From an uncultured Gammaproteobacteria bacterium (GTDB taxonomy: Bacteria; Pseudomonadota; Gammaproteobacteria; Chromatiales; Chromatiaceae): 60,994 nt of DNA. Position numbers and translations under genes: made by a program. The stretch spans positions 1 through 60,994 of the forward strand of contig CALAZS010000043.1 in the NCBI GenBank assembly GCA_937926265.1, given 5' to 3'. How positions within the stretch are numbered: position 1 is the stretch's first letter; every line of letters starts with the position of its first letter. Shown here one piece after another: positions 1 through 8,099 of this stretch. The notes beneath the pieces are model-generated. The model searched no databases. It was not told where the DNA came from and saw nothing but the letters and a program-made list of their open reading frames with translations.

Positions 1-714
1 GAAAACACTGCCCATAACGTTGATCATTCAGAAATCAACAAGTTTGAATCACTGGCCTCCCGCTGGTGGGATCCAAACAGCGAATTTCGTCCACTCCACG
101 AAATAAACCCACTTCGCCTGGAGTATATTGACCAGATAGCCAGCCTCAAGGGCAAAAAAGTCATTGATGTAGGATGCGGTGGAGGCATTCTTGCCGAAGC
201 AATGGCCAGTAAAGAAGCAGAAGTTACCGGCATTGACATGGGTGAAACCAACCTGTCGGTTGCCAAGCTACACCTGTTGGAATCAGGTTTGAATGTTGAT
301 TATCGTCATATCACTGTTGAAGAACTAGCCGACCAGGAACCCGGGTCATTTGATGTCGTTACCTGCATGGAAATGCTTGAACATGTTCCAGACCCATCAT
401 CCATTATTTCTGCTTGCGCCAGGCTGACCAAACCCGGTGGACATGTTTTCCTGTCAACATTAAACAGAAACCCTAAATCTTACCTGTTCGCCATAATCGG
501 TGCTGAATATGTTCTGCGCATGCTGCCAAAAGGCACACACGATTTTGAAAAATTCATCAAGCCTTCAGAACTGGATGGATGGTTAAGAAAAGCCGGTTTA
601 ACCACCCAGCACATGACCGGCCTGGTTTATAACCCTTTCACTAAAGCTTATAAACTTGACAGTTCTGATGTCGATGTCAATTACATCGTCCATACTTTTA
701 AGCCAGCTGAGTAA
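1..714 (+). CDS. ubiG: UbiG, ubiquinone biosynthesis O-methyltransferase (5' end cut by window)
   Basis: SAM-dependent methyltransferase that performs both O-methylation steps of ubiquinone synthesis. The reading frame is open from base 1 and only the first few codons lie outside the window. The translated start carries the UbiG signature FESLASRWWDP followed by FRPLHEINPLR, then the SAM-binding loop VIDVGCGGGIL (about residues 53-63) and motif II around DVVTCMEMLEHV. An internal ATG at 202 gives a 170-residue frame but would remove the SAM loop, so it is not the start. A phosphatase gene follows after 11 bases, the ubiG-gph(mupP) order common in gammaproteobacteria. Confidence 0.95.
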   Translation, partial: ENTAHNVDHSEINKFESLASRWWDPNSEFRPLHEINPLRLEYIDQIASLKGKKVIDVGCGGGILAEAMASKEAEVTGIDMGETNLSVAKLHLLESGLNVDYRHITVEELADQEPGSFDVVTCMEMLEHVPDPSSIISACARLTKPGGHVFLSTLNRNPKSYLFAIIGAEYVLRMLPKGTHDFEKFIKPSELDGWLRKAGLTTQHMTGLVYNPFTKAYKLDSSDVDVNYIVHTFKPAE

Positions 715-725
715 GGTACACAGGT

Positions 726-1427
726 TTGACCGAAAACACTGATCAATATTCTGGGCAATATGCTGTTATGTTCGACCTGGATGGCACACTGGTCGATACC
801 GCACAAGACCTCGCTTATGCATTAAATCAAACCCTGGAAGACTTCGGGCAAAACCAACTGCCTTTTGAAAAAATTCGCCCCGTAGTCTCGCATGGTGGTA
901 CTGCTTTGATCAGGCTTGGTTTTGATTTAGAGCCAGAGCATCCTGATTTTGAAAAATACCGTCAGCATTTACTCAAGATCTACCAGGATAATATCTGCCG
1001 GGAATCTGTCTTGTTTGAAGGCATGGATACTTTGCTTGGTTATCTCGAAAACAATGACATGACCTGGGGCATTGTCACCAACAAACCTTCATGGCTGACT
1101 GACCCGTTAATGAACCAGATGGGTCTGGATAAAAGAGCTGCCAGCATTGTCAGCGGCGATACCTGCACTCACAATAAACCTCATCCTGAACCAATACTGT
1201 TTGCATGCTCTCAGGCACAGGTCAGTCCTGAAAAAACATTCTATATTGGTGATGCCCTAAGAGACATAGAGGCCGGTAATGCCGCAGGGTGTATCACGGT
1301 ATCTGCACTGTTTGGTTATATTCAGGAACATGATATTCCTGAACAATGGCCAGCAGATCATTCTGTGAATCATCCACTGGAAATTATTGATTTATTAAAG
1401 TCATTCACACCTGCTTTGCCGGCTTAA
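726..1427 (+). CDS. gph: HAD phosphatase, phosphoglycolate phosphatase / MupP type
   Basis: Haloacid-dehalogenase-superfamily hydrolase of 233 residues. Motif I is FDLDGTLVDT (nucleophile Asp17, Asp19), motif II lies around GIVTNKPS, the motif III lysine is in CTHNKPHPEP, and motif IV is YIGDALRDIEAG. The family includes phosphoglycolate phosphatase (Gph) and the cell-wall recycling enzyme MupP (MurNAc-6-P phosphatase). The position between ubiG and a yciK-like gene matches the Pseudomonas mupP locus, so MurNAc-6-P is a real alternative substrate. The start used is TTG at 726; an ATG at 768 leaves only one residue before motif I and is less likely. Two bases separate it from the next gene. 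Confidence 0.88.
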   Translation: MTENTDQYSGQYAVMFDLDGTLVDTAQDLAYALNQTLEDFGQNQLPFEKIRPVVSHGGTALIRLGFDLEPEHPDFEKYRQHLLKIYQDNICRESVLFEGMDTLLGYLENNDMTWGIVTNKPSWLTDPLMNQMGLDKRAASIVSGDTCTHNKPHPEPILFACSQAQVSPEKTFYIGDALRDIEAGNAAGCITVSALFGYIQEHDIPEQWPADHSVNHPLEIIDLLKSFTPALPA

Positions 1428-1429
1428 AT

Positions 1430-2206
1430 ATGCGGGAGTATGAATTTCCAAATCAGGCCACACCCGCCGGTTCTTCAATTTATTACTGCATTCGTTTCAG
1501 TCCAAAAAAATATCGCGATCAACTGGCCAGTATCTTTTTATACAAACAAACCTTACGAGGCCTTTACAGTCTGACCGACCCTGGCGTGGCCAGGATAAAA
1601 CTGCAATGGTGGCATGAACAGATAAACGAAAAAAAAGGATGCTCTGAGCACCCTTTAGGTCGTCAGTTAGCCGATATTTATAAAAATTCCGAGTCGGCCC
1701 ATCAGGCATTCGATCTTATAAATATAAAGACTGACCAGGTTTTACACCGGCAGCCACTGAATACGATCAATGAATATCAGAAGCTTTGTTCCGATCTCGG
1801 CGGTAGCTTTGCAGATTTAATTCAGGTGGTCTCAGATCAACCGGCAAATGATCAATCAAAATTAGCTGGTACCTGGATTGAGCATGTTGAGAACATGCAA
1901 CTGTTTGGCAAACTCCTTCGTGAAAACATTCACTTAATACCTATCGATGTATTGAAATCTTCTGGACTTTCAAATGACCAGTTACTCGGCAGTGATAAAA
2001 CTGCTGATGTTCTGAAAACTTTGCATAATTCGATTAAGGAAGGTTTAGATCAGAGTTTCAGTGATGCAATATCGAAAAAAAACTGTCTTGGCAAATTAAC
2101 CAAATTGCGTAGCAAACTTATGGATTTGATTGAGCAGGAAGACATGGCTGTCATTAATCAGCGCATCAGCCTTACGCCGATCAGGAAATTGTGGTTGGCT
2201 CTTTAG
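1430..2206 (+). CDS. Squalene/phytoene synthase-fold protein, probably non-catalytic
   Basis: This 258-residue protein has the conserved core of the squalene/phytoene synthase superfamily, including YYCIRFSP near the N-terminus and IKLQWWHEQI near residue 55. True synthases carry two Asp-rich DxxxD motifs that bind the diphosphate through Mg2+. Neither is visible: the first position reads YSLTDPGVARIK. This pattern is that of the NDUFAF6-like branch, whose mitochondrial member is a complex I assembly factor rather than a prenyl-coupling enzyme. The gene starts 2 bases after gph, so it is probably cotranscribed. The function in this organism is unknown. Confidence 0.7.
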   Translation: MREYEFPNQATPAGSSIYYCIRFSPKKYRDQLASIFLYKQTLRGLYSLTDPGVARIKLQWWHEQINEKKGCSEHPLGRQLADIYKNSESAHQAFDLINIKTDQVLHRQPLNTINEYQKLCSDLGGSFADLIQVVSDQPANDQSKLAGTWIEHVENMQLFGKLLRENIHLIPIDVLKSSGLSNDQLLGSDKTADVLKTLHNSIKEGLDQSFSDAISKKNCLGKLTKLRSKLMDLIEQEDMAVINQRISLTPIRKLWLAL

Positions 2207-2234
2207 TTGATTGATAGAATTCAAATTTAAGCGC

Positions 2235-2333
2235 GTATGAAAAGATTAATTTCAGGGACGCTGTGAATACATCCTTGTACGCTTTACCAAAACATCCATG
2301 TTTTGGAAACCCTGAAATTAACCATTTCCATAC
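2235..2333 (-). repeat. Three-stem intergenic element, copy 1
   Basis: Reverse-oriented copy. The outer arms GTATGAAAAGATTAATTTC.. and ..GAAATTAACCATTTCCATAC are near-perfect inverted repeats flanking the core (about 2255-2313). Inside are hairpin 1, CCAAAAC-ATCCAT-GTTTTGG (2288-2307), and hairpin 2, TAC-ATCCTT-GTA (2268-2279). This is the most divergent core of the family, but it keeps both loops and the GACGC end. It lies between the squalene-synthase-fold gene and yciK, 28 bases from copy 2. Confidence 0.8.
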
Positions 2334-2361
2334 TCGATCAATAATTACCGAGCTTGATCAT

Positions 2362-2468
2362 GACTTGGTTCGAAAGCCTGTTTCAGAAGTGTCTGAGGCA
2401 GGGATGCCGAAGCCAAGCCTATACGGATATATTTACGGCGTCTTCTGAAACAGGTTGCGAGCCAAGTC
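2362..2468 (+). repeat. Three-stem intergenic element, copy 2
   Basis: Forward-oriented copy. The left arm (2362-2389, ending CCTGTTTCAGAAG) pairs with the right arm (2442-2468, starting CTTCTGAAACAGG). The core begins TGTCTGAGG; hairpin 1 is GGC-AGGGAT-GCC and hairpin 2 is TAT-ACGGAT-ATA. The core ends TTTACGGCGTC. The right arm ends 34 bases before the yciK start at 2503. Two small open frames crossing this region are produced by the repeat and are not genes. Confidence 0.88.
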
Positions 2469-2502
2469 CAGATTCATCAAACAATGCCTTAAAGAGAATA
2501 AT

Positions 2503-3258
2503 ATGCAGAATTACCAGCCAGCCAAAGATCTACTCAAAGACAAAATTATCCTGGTCACCGGTGCCGGAGACGGCATTGGAAAGATGACAGCCATTGAATA
2601 TGCAAAACATGGAGCTACAGTGATTTTGCTGGATAAAACACTACCTAAAATTGAAAAGGTATACGACGAAATTGAAGAAGCAGGCTACCCTCAAGCGGCT
2701 ATCATTCCAATGGATTTACAAACAGCCAACCCGGATGAATACCAGGCCTTGCATGATGTGATTGAAAAGGAATTCGGGCACCTGGATGGCATTTTGCACA
2801 ATGCGGCTCAGTTTAAATTACTCAGTCGCATTGATGACTATGATATTGAAACCTGGTTCCAGGTGATGCAGATCAATCTCAATGCACCCTTTATTATCAC
2901 CCAGCACTGCCTGCCACTTTTACGCAAATCCAGCTCGGCATCCATCATTTTCACTTCAGACTGTGTTGGGCGAAAATCCAAGGCCTACTGGGGAGCTTAC
3001 GGGGTATCCAAGTTTGGAATAGAAGGTTTGATGCAAATACTGGCGCTGGAACTGGAAAACTCAGCAATTCGGGTCAACAGTATCGACCCGGGACCAACCC
3101 GCACCAATTTCAGACACCTGGCCTACCCTGGTGAAGATAAAATGACAGTCAAGCCAGTTGAAAAACTTGCATCTGTTTATCTCTGGCTGATGGGCGATGA
3201 CAGTAAAGGAACCAATGGCCAGGCCATCGACTACCAGGAAGACACTTTAATCCATTAA
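2503..3258 (+). CDS. yciK: YciK-family short-chain dehydrogenase/reductase
   Basis: NAD(P)-dependent SDR of 251 residues. The Rossmann loop is VTGAGDGIGK near residues 14-23, the NAG-like motif is HNAAQ, and the catalytic pair is YGVSK with the upstream Ser of the IIFTSD strand. The start chosen is ATG 2503, preceded by AAAGAGAATAAT; an upstream in-frame ATG at 2455 lies inside the repeat arm. The YciK family sits next to gph/mupP in many gammaproteobacteria, and its substrate is not established. The last 12 bases overlap the convergent thioredoxin-like gene. Confidence 0.85.
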   Translation: MQNYQPAKDLLKDKIILVTGAGDGIGKMTAIEYAKHGATVILLDKTLPKIEKVYDEIEEAGYPQAAIIPMDLQTANPDEYQALHDVIEKEFGHLDGILHNAAQFKLLSRIDDYDIETWFQVMQINLNAPFIITQHCLPLLRKSSSASIIFTSDCVGRKSKAYWGAYGVSKFGIEGLMQILALELENSAIRVNSIDPGPTRTNFRHLAYPGEDKMTVKPVEKLASVYLWLMGDDSKGTNGQAIDYQEDTLIH

Positions 3259-4284
3259 ATCATATTCGATTCCCTGCGCATGCAGGTCATCAGCGATCTT
3301 CTGAACATAGCGCTGGAATTCAGGATATTCTTTGTAAGCAGCCGTGGAGACATAGTCAAAAGCCGCCTTGGTGTGGAAGCTTTTCAAATATGATTCGGTT
3401 CTGAATATTTCCTTACCGGATTTATAAAACACCATGCTCGGACTGTATTGAATACCCAGCTCGTTTGCCCATTTCGAGATCTTTTTTGACTGCCCATCAG
3501 GTGTGACAATTTCATCGTTTGACCACATATCCAGTACGACAACATCCAATGATGCCAGTTTTTCCTTAACATCACTGCGCTGTAAAATATCCAGATGCAG
3601 TTCATCGCAGTCCTTACAGACTCTCTGTTCGAACATTACAACCAATGGCTTTTCAGAAGCAGCGCTTAAATCTTTCGGGTTTTGAAGCGTTGTTGATGAT
3701 GCGTGAAGTTTGCCACTGGCTTTTTCAGGTTTCAGCTGTTTGTAATATTCACGAATGGTTAACTGATCTTCTTTTTTCTCGCCAACGTATTTGAGCGCAG
3801 TGAGGAATTTGTAAGGTTCAAAATATCCATTAATACGCATTAATACCTTGCCTGTTTCATCAAGAAAAATCAGCGTTGGTGTAAACTGAACCTTGAGGCT
3901 TTTGGAAAAGACTTTTTCAGGCACCGTATCGCCGTCAAGATTCGCTACCTCTCTATCACCCCACATGTTGATGGCAATTACATCGAACTTTTCCTGGCTG
4001 TAAGCCGCAATTTCACGGTCTGAAAAATTGTCCTGTAATAATTTTTCACAATAAGGACAGCCATCCTGGTAAAAATACAGGAGAACTCTTTTACCTGAAT
4101 CAGCAGCTTCGTCTATGTCATCACGGATATCAAGAAAGGATAATTTAAACCAGTCTGGTTTCTCATGATAACCAGGGTTGACCATTCCTGCTTCCAATTG
4201 CTCAGGTTGGCCAGGCTTTTCAGCCGCTATCAATTGAAGAGGCATCAAGAAAGCAATCAGTATAGAGCCAAGTAATCTACCCAT
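3247..4284 (-). CDS. Secreted protein with two thioredoxin-fold domains (SoxW-like)
   Basis: This 345-residue protein has a signal peptide (about residues 1-21, cleavage after LIA-A) and two thioredoxin domains. Domain 1 carries the redox motif C76-P-Y-C79 and a cis-Pro in QFTPT near 136. Domain 2 carries C223-K-D-C226 and a cis-Pro-like QYSPS. Both domains therefore look redox-competent, and a periplasmic role in disulfide reduction or isomerisation is expected. SoxW-type proteins of sulfur oxidisers are similar single-domain relatives, so a sulfur-related role is inference. The gene is convergent with yciK and overlaps it by 12 bases. Confidence 0.75.
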   Translation of the reverse strand: MGRLLGSILIAFLMPLQLIAAEKPGQPEQLEAGMVNPGYHEKPDWFKLSFLDIRDDIDEAADSGKRVLLYFYQDGCPYCEKLLQDNFSDREIAAYSQEKFDVIAINMWGDREVANLDGDTVPEKVFSKSLKVQFTPTLIFLDETGKVLMRINGYFEPYKFLTALKYVGEKKEDQLTIREYYKQLKPEKASGKLHASSTTLQNPKDLSAASEKPLVVMFEQRVCKDCDELHLDILQRSDVKEKLASLDVVVLDMWSNDEIVTPDGQSKKISKWANELGIQYSPSMVFYKSGKEIFRTESYLKSFHTKAAFDYVSTAAYKEYPEFQRYVQKIADDLHAQGIEYDLMD

Positions 4285-4400
4285 ATCGGGATACCTTTTT
4301 ATTATTGAATTATCTTTAAAAGTATAGACAGAAAACTTAATGCCCAGCCATTACCGATAACCATACAGTCATTAAGAAAAATACCAATGCCGAGATTAGC

Positions 4401-4440
4401 AATACCGGAATTCCAATACCGGAATTCCGGGCCATGCCCG
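4401..4440 (-). terminator. Tandem 14-mer plus hairpin downstream of comEA
   Basis: The sequence AATACCGGAATTCC occurs twice in perfect tandem (4401-4414 and 4415-4428). The second copy feeds into a hairpin, CCGGAATTCCGGGC-cat-GCCCGGAATCCGG (about 4419-4449), with one bulged base. It sits just after the comEA stop on the minus strand and could end that transcript, but no clear T-run follows, so a Rho-independent terminator is only tentative. Confidence 0.45.
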
Positions 4441-4463
4441 GAATCCGGCTGCTAGATGATTGA

Positions 4464-4727
4464 TTATTCGCTGGTCAGCAAAACATCATCTCGTACTTTA
4501 GATAGCAATTTATCGCCTATACCTTTGACGTTGGTCAGGTCATCAACATTGGTAAATTCACCGTTTTTCTCACGGTAATCGACAATAGCCTGGGCTTTTT
4601 TAGCGCCAATCCCTTTTAAAGAATCAGAAATCAGCTGGGCATCGGCCTGGTTGATATTTACCGGTGCGGCAAATGCAAGTGAAGTGAAAAGTGAAAAAAT
4701 TGCAAGTGAAGATAAGATTTTCTTCAT
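4464..4727 (-). CDS. ComEA-family helix-hairpin-helix DNA-binding protein
   Basis: An 87-residue protein with a signal peptide (MKKILSSLAIFSLFTSLAFA) and a tandem helix-hairpin-helix domain (VNINQADAQLI, LKGIGAKKAQAIVDYR, LTNVKGIGDKLLSKV). ComEA proteins bind incoming double-stranded DNA in the periplasm during natural transformation, though short single-domain versions like this one are widespread and not all are linked to competence. The start is ATG 4727, with AAGGAG ten bases upstream; the longer frame to 4745 has no such site. Confidence 0.88.
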   Translation of the reverse strand: MKKILSSLAIFSLFTSLAFAAPVNINQADAQLISDSLKGIGAKKAQAIVDYREKNGEFTNVDDLTNVKGIGDKLLSKVRDDVLLTSE

Positions 4728-4907
4728 GTGACATCTCCTTGTCATTTATTAAATAAACTAAATAAAATAAACCTGCCTTCCTGGCAGGAAACTACATTAT
4801 AATTATCTAATATTCTGTTTCAACAATTAATTTGATCTCTGACCTAGGATTCTTTGCTGAATTCTTTAAAATTGGCTCATCAAATAAATAATAACGAGGA
4901 TTCAAAG

Positions 4908-6323
4908 GTGGAAGAACGTAAAGTTGATGTCGCCATCATCGGTTCCGGCAGCGCCGGCCTGTATACATTAAGCAAAGTCAAACCTTCAGGCAAAAGCTGG
5001 GTACTGATCAATGGTGGTCATACCGGTACCACCTGTGCACGGGTCGGCTGTATGCCTTCAAAAGCCGTTATCCAGGTTGCAGAAGATTTTTACCGCCGCA
5101 AAGTCTTCAACAGGTATGGTGTTGAAGGCCATGATGACCTGCGTATTGACCAGGCTGAAGCAATGGAATTTGTTCAGGATCTGCGTGACACATTTGTTGA
5201 CCGGGTACTTTCCAATTCCACCGATAACATGAACGAAGAACAATTCATCGAAGGCTACGCACACTTTCTGGAACCAAACTTACTTGAAATTGATAACGGC
5301 CAGCGTATACGTGCTGACAAAATCATTATTGCCACAGGATCAAGACCCATTGTACCGGCAGCATGGCAGGAGTTTGGTGACAAGGTTTTAACAACCGACG
5401 AGTTCTTTGAACAGGAAAGCCTGCCCTCTTCCATGGCGGTTATTGGTCTTGGTGTGATTGGCCTTGAAATTGGCCAGTCGTTGCATCGTCTCGGCGTTAA
5501 CGTTGTTGGTATTGATCAGATGGATACCATTGGCGGCATAACTGACCCTGACGTCTCCAGTACTGCAATCGATGTTATTGGATCAGAATTCCCGCTGTGG
5601 CTTGGACACGCTGCAGAAATCACTGAAACCGATGATGGTAAATTAAAGATTCAGGCTGGAGAAAATACAGTAACAGTTGAAAAAATCCTGGTTGCCATTG
5701 GACGCCGACCCAACATGGACAAGCTCGATATTGAGAAAGCCGATATTACACTGAATGAAAACGGCATCCCGAAATACAACCGTAACACCATGCAGATAGA
5801 AGACAGCCATTTATTCATCGCAGGTGATGTCAATGGTGACAGACAACTGCTGCATGAAGCGGGTGATGAAGGTCGAATGGCCGGTTTCAATGCCACTGCC
5901 GATACCATTCAGGCATTCAAACGCAAAACGCCTATCTATATCACTTTCTGTGATCCGAATATTGTCAGTGTCGGTGCACGTTACAGTGAACTCGACATGG
6001 AAACCACGGCAGTGGGTCAAATAAAAATGGCCCCGGTTGGACGCGCACTGATCATGTCAAAAAACAAGGGCATCATTCGTGTCTACGCCGACAAAGCCAG
6101 CGGCAAGCTTCTGGGTGCTGAAATGATAGCCACCAAAGGTGAAAACCTCGGGCATTTACTGGCCTGGTGTATTCAACAGGACATGACAGTTGGACAGTTA
6201 CTGCAATTACCGTTTTATCATCCTGTTATCGAAGAAGCATTACAGGCAGCATTATATGACCTCTATTCAAAAGTCGATGCAAAAAACGATACTCCGGTTA
6301 CCGAATTGATTCCTTTGAATTAA
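4908..6323 (+). CDS. Dihydrolipoamide dehydrogenase-family flavoprotein
   Basis: Class I pyridine nucleotide-disulfide oxidoreductase. It has an N-terminal FAD loop (VAIIGSGSAGLY), the redox-active disulfide in CARVGCMPSK, an NAD loop (AVIGLGVIGLEIG), the second FAD motif HLFIAGDVNG and a C-terminal HPVIEE that supplies the His-Glu pair. The disulfide motif differs from the usual CLNVGCIPSK, and no pyruvate or 2-oxoglutarate dehydrogenase subunit is nearby, so the partner is unknown; mercuric or other disulfide reductases are alternatives. The start chosen is GTG 4908 (AACGAGG upstream). An in-frame TTG at 4854 would add 18 residues unlike the family. Confidence 0.82.
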   Translation: MEERKVDVAIIGSGSAGLYTLSKVKPSGKSWVLINGGHTGTTCARVGCMPSKAVIQVAEDFYRRKVFNRYGVEGHDDLRIDQAEAMEFVQDLRDTFVDRVLSNSTDNMNEEQFIEGYAHFLEPNLLEIDNGQRIRADKIIIATGSRPIVPAAWQEFGDKVLTTDEFFEQESLPSSMAVIGLGVIGLEIGQSLHRLGVNVVGIDQMDTIGGITDPDVSSTAIDVIGSEFPLWLGHAAEITETDDGKLKIQAGENTVTVEKILVAIGRRPNMDKLDIEKADITLNENGIPKYNRNTMQIEDSHLFIAGDVNGDRQLLHEAGDEGRMAGFNATADTIQAFKRKTPIYITFCDPNIVSVGARYSELDMETTAVGQIKMAPVGRALIMSKNKGIIRVYADKASGKLLGAEMIATKGENLGHLLAWCIQQDMTVGQLLQLPFYHPVIEEALQAALYDLYSKVDAKNDTPVTELIPLN

Positions 6324-6363
6324 GCCGTTACACACTAAGCTTTCAACTTGTATCCCCAAGTCT

Positions 6364-6381
6364 ACCCCGCGCAAGTGGGGT
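6364..6381 (+). terminator. Hairpin after the flavoprotein gene
   Basis: ACCCCGC-GCAA-GTGGGGT forms a 7-pair stem (one G-T wobble) with a GCAA tetraloop, followed by TTTC. It lies 41 bases after the flavoprotein stop and 17 before the next start. It is a plausible weak terminator, or a decayed member of the CCCCGC-type hairpins also seen at 54075. Confidence 0.45.
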
Positions 6382-6397
6382 TTCAAATAATCTAATA

Positions 6398-6907
6398 ATG
6401 CCTGAGCAATTAACCGGCTTTCCTGCAATATCCAAATCAAATGCCAGAGTGCTGATTCTCGGTTCGATGCCGGGAAAACGTTCTCTGGAACTCCAGCAGT
6501 ATTACGGTCATCCCCGAAACCTGTTCTGGCCATTCATGTCAGAACTGCTCGAATTTGCAAATGACCTGCATTACGGGCAACGCACCCAAAAACTTTTAGA
6601 ACATCGCATAGCGCTTTGGGACGTTTTGCAAAACTGTCATCGTCAAAGCAGCCTGGATAGCGATATCAAAACCGACTCCATGGTGCCAAATGATTTCCAG
6701 GCATTTTTTAAGGAACACACAGGTCTAAGGGCAATTGTCTTTAATGGCAGGAAATCTGAAGAAATCTTTAACCGACAGGTGAAAAACACTCTGGAGTTAA
6801 ATCTCAATTTAGATTATCTGCCAATGCCTTCCACCAGCCCAGCCAATGCATCAATCAGCAGAAAAGAAAAGCTTCGTCGCTGGGCAATTCTGTTAGACTA
6901 TCTTTAG
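6398..6907 (+). CDS. DNA-deoxyinosine (hypoxanthine) glycosylase, Mug/UDG superfamily
   Basis: A 169-residue uracil-DNA-glycosylase-superfamily enzyme. Key motifs are LILGSMPGKRSLELQQYYGHPRN near residues 24-46 (active-site loop and the YYGHPRNxFW signature), ALWDVL, and the C-terminal PSTSPAN that replaces the usual His motif. This combination is typical of the hypoxanthine-DNA glycosylase group, which removes deaminated adenine. The gene stands alone between the flavoprotein and an efflux pair. Confidence 0.85.
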   Translation: MPEQLTGFPAISKSNARVLILGSMPGKRSLELQQYYGHPRNLFWPFMSELLEFANDLHYGQRTQKLLEHRIALWDVLQNCHRQSSLDSDIKTDSMVPNDFQAFFKEHTGLRAIVFNGRKSEEIFNRQVKNTLELNLNLDYLPMPSTSPANASISRKEKLRRWAILLDYL

Positions 6908-6953
6908 ATTATTAATACCATTTTTATCATTTTGAGTTCGTCGAGAAAACTTG

Positions 6954-8099
6954 ATGTTTAAGAAAATTTTCCTGGCATTACTGGCTACATCCGTTCTGAT
7001 TGGCGTGCTTGTTTTCATAAAGCTTAACCAGTTCACGGTTATGGGAGAAGCCGCTGCCGAAATGGTCCCTCCTCCCCAGACGGTTTCATCAATCGAAGTA
7101 CAAAGCTCAGAATGGGAACAGGTAATTTCAGCCAACGGTTCTGTTTCTGCTGTCCAGGGTGTCACCGTCAGCGCCGAGGTTGGCGGAAGAATCACGCAGA
7201 TAGCCTTTAAATCTGCTGACTCTGTTACAGAAGGCCAGACTCTTATCAAAATGGATACCGCCAGTGAGGATTCCCAACTGGCTTCAGCCAGGGCAGCCGC
7301 GTCGCTGGCAAAATCAGACCTTGCAAGGTTACGCAAGTTAATCAAAAAGAACCTGGCTTCCGATGATTCACTCGACCGCGCTGAATCTGAAGTTAAAGAT
7401 ACCACTGCCCAGGTTGGGGTTATCCAGGCACTTATTGAAAAGAAAACAGTCAAGGCACCTTTTACAGGTCGCCTCGGTATTCGCCAGGTAAACCTGGGAC
7501 AGATTCTTTCTGTCGGCGACCCGATTGTTGAACTGCAGATGCTCAATCCAATTTACGTTGACTTCACCATTCCTCAACAAAAGCTCTCGCAGTTAGAAGA
7601 AAACATGCTGGTTCACATCAATTCAGATGCTTTTCCCGGTAAAGTTTTCACAGGAAAAATTTCCGCGATCAACCTGGCAATAGATTCCAAAACCCGAAAC
7701 ATCCTGGTGCGTGCCCAGGTGGACAACCCTGATGAACAACTCAGGGTTGGTATGTTTGTTAATACCGAAGTTCTATTGCCTGAAAAACGCAAAGTACTCG
7801 CCGTACCTTCTACTGCGATTCATTATGCAACATTCGGCAACTCAGTTTTTATTATTGATGAACAGGATAATACCGAGACTGACAATTCCGGTTCAACTGA
7901 ACCAGAATACATACTTCGCCAACAGTTTGTAGTACTTGGAGAGTCCAGGGGAGATTTTGTTGAAATTATCAAAGGCCTGAAACCAGGTGAAAAGATTGTC
8001 ACTACAGGCGTCTTTAAATTGCGTAGTGGTACTCCGGTTATTATTGATAACAGCCTTTCTCCTGAATTCAGCATCAATCCCAACCCCAGGGATTCCTGA
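6954..8099 (+). CDS. RND efflux periplasmic adaptor (membrane fusion protein)
   Basis: A 381-residue adaptor with an N-terminal membrane anchor (FLALLATSVLIGVLVFI), a barrel-sandwich hybrid domain (ISANGSVSAVQGVTVSAEV ... VKAPFTGRLGIRQVNLGQ), a helical hairpin between them and a beta-barrel/membrane-proximal C-terminal part. Such adaptors link an inner-membrane RND pump to an outer-membrane channel. No channel gene is adjacent, so a TolC-like partner would be elsewhere. The stop overlaps the pump start (TGATG), showing tight coupling. The start is taken at ATG 6954; a TTG lies directly upstream. Confidence 0.9.
   Translation: MFKKIFLALLATSVLIGVLVFIKLNQFTVMGEAAAEMVPPPQTVSSIEVQSSEWEQVISANGSVSAVQGVTVSAEVGGRITQIAFKSADSVTEGQTLIKMDTASEDSQLASARAAASLAKSDLARLRKLIKKNLASDDSLDRAESEVKDTTAQVGVIQALIEKKTVKAPFTGRLGIRQVNLGQILSVGDPIVELQMLNPIYVDFTIPQQKLSQLEENMLVHINSDAFPGKVFTGKISAINLAIDSKTRNILVRAQVDNPDEQLRVGMFVNTEVLLPEKRKVLAVPSTAIHYATFGNSVFIIDEQDNTETDNSGSTEPEYILRQQFVVLGESRGDFVEIIKGLKPGEKIVTTGVFKLRSGTPVIIDNSLSPEFSINPNPRDS

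Noticed and set aside
2263..2587. Two small plus-strand frames upstream of yciK
   Set aside because: They lie within structured elements 1 and 2 and change with the repeat sequence; the yciK ATG with its own ribosome site is downstream.
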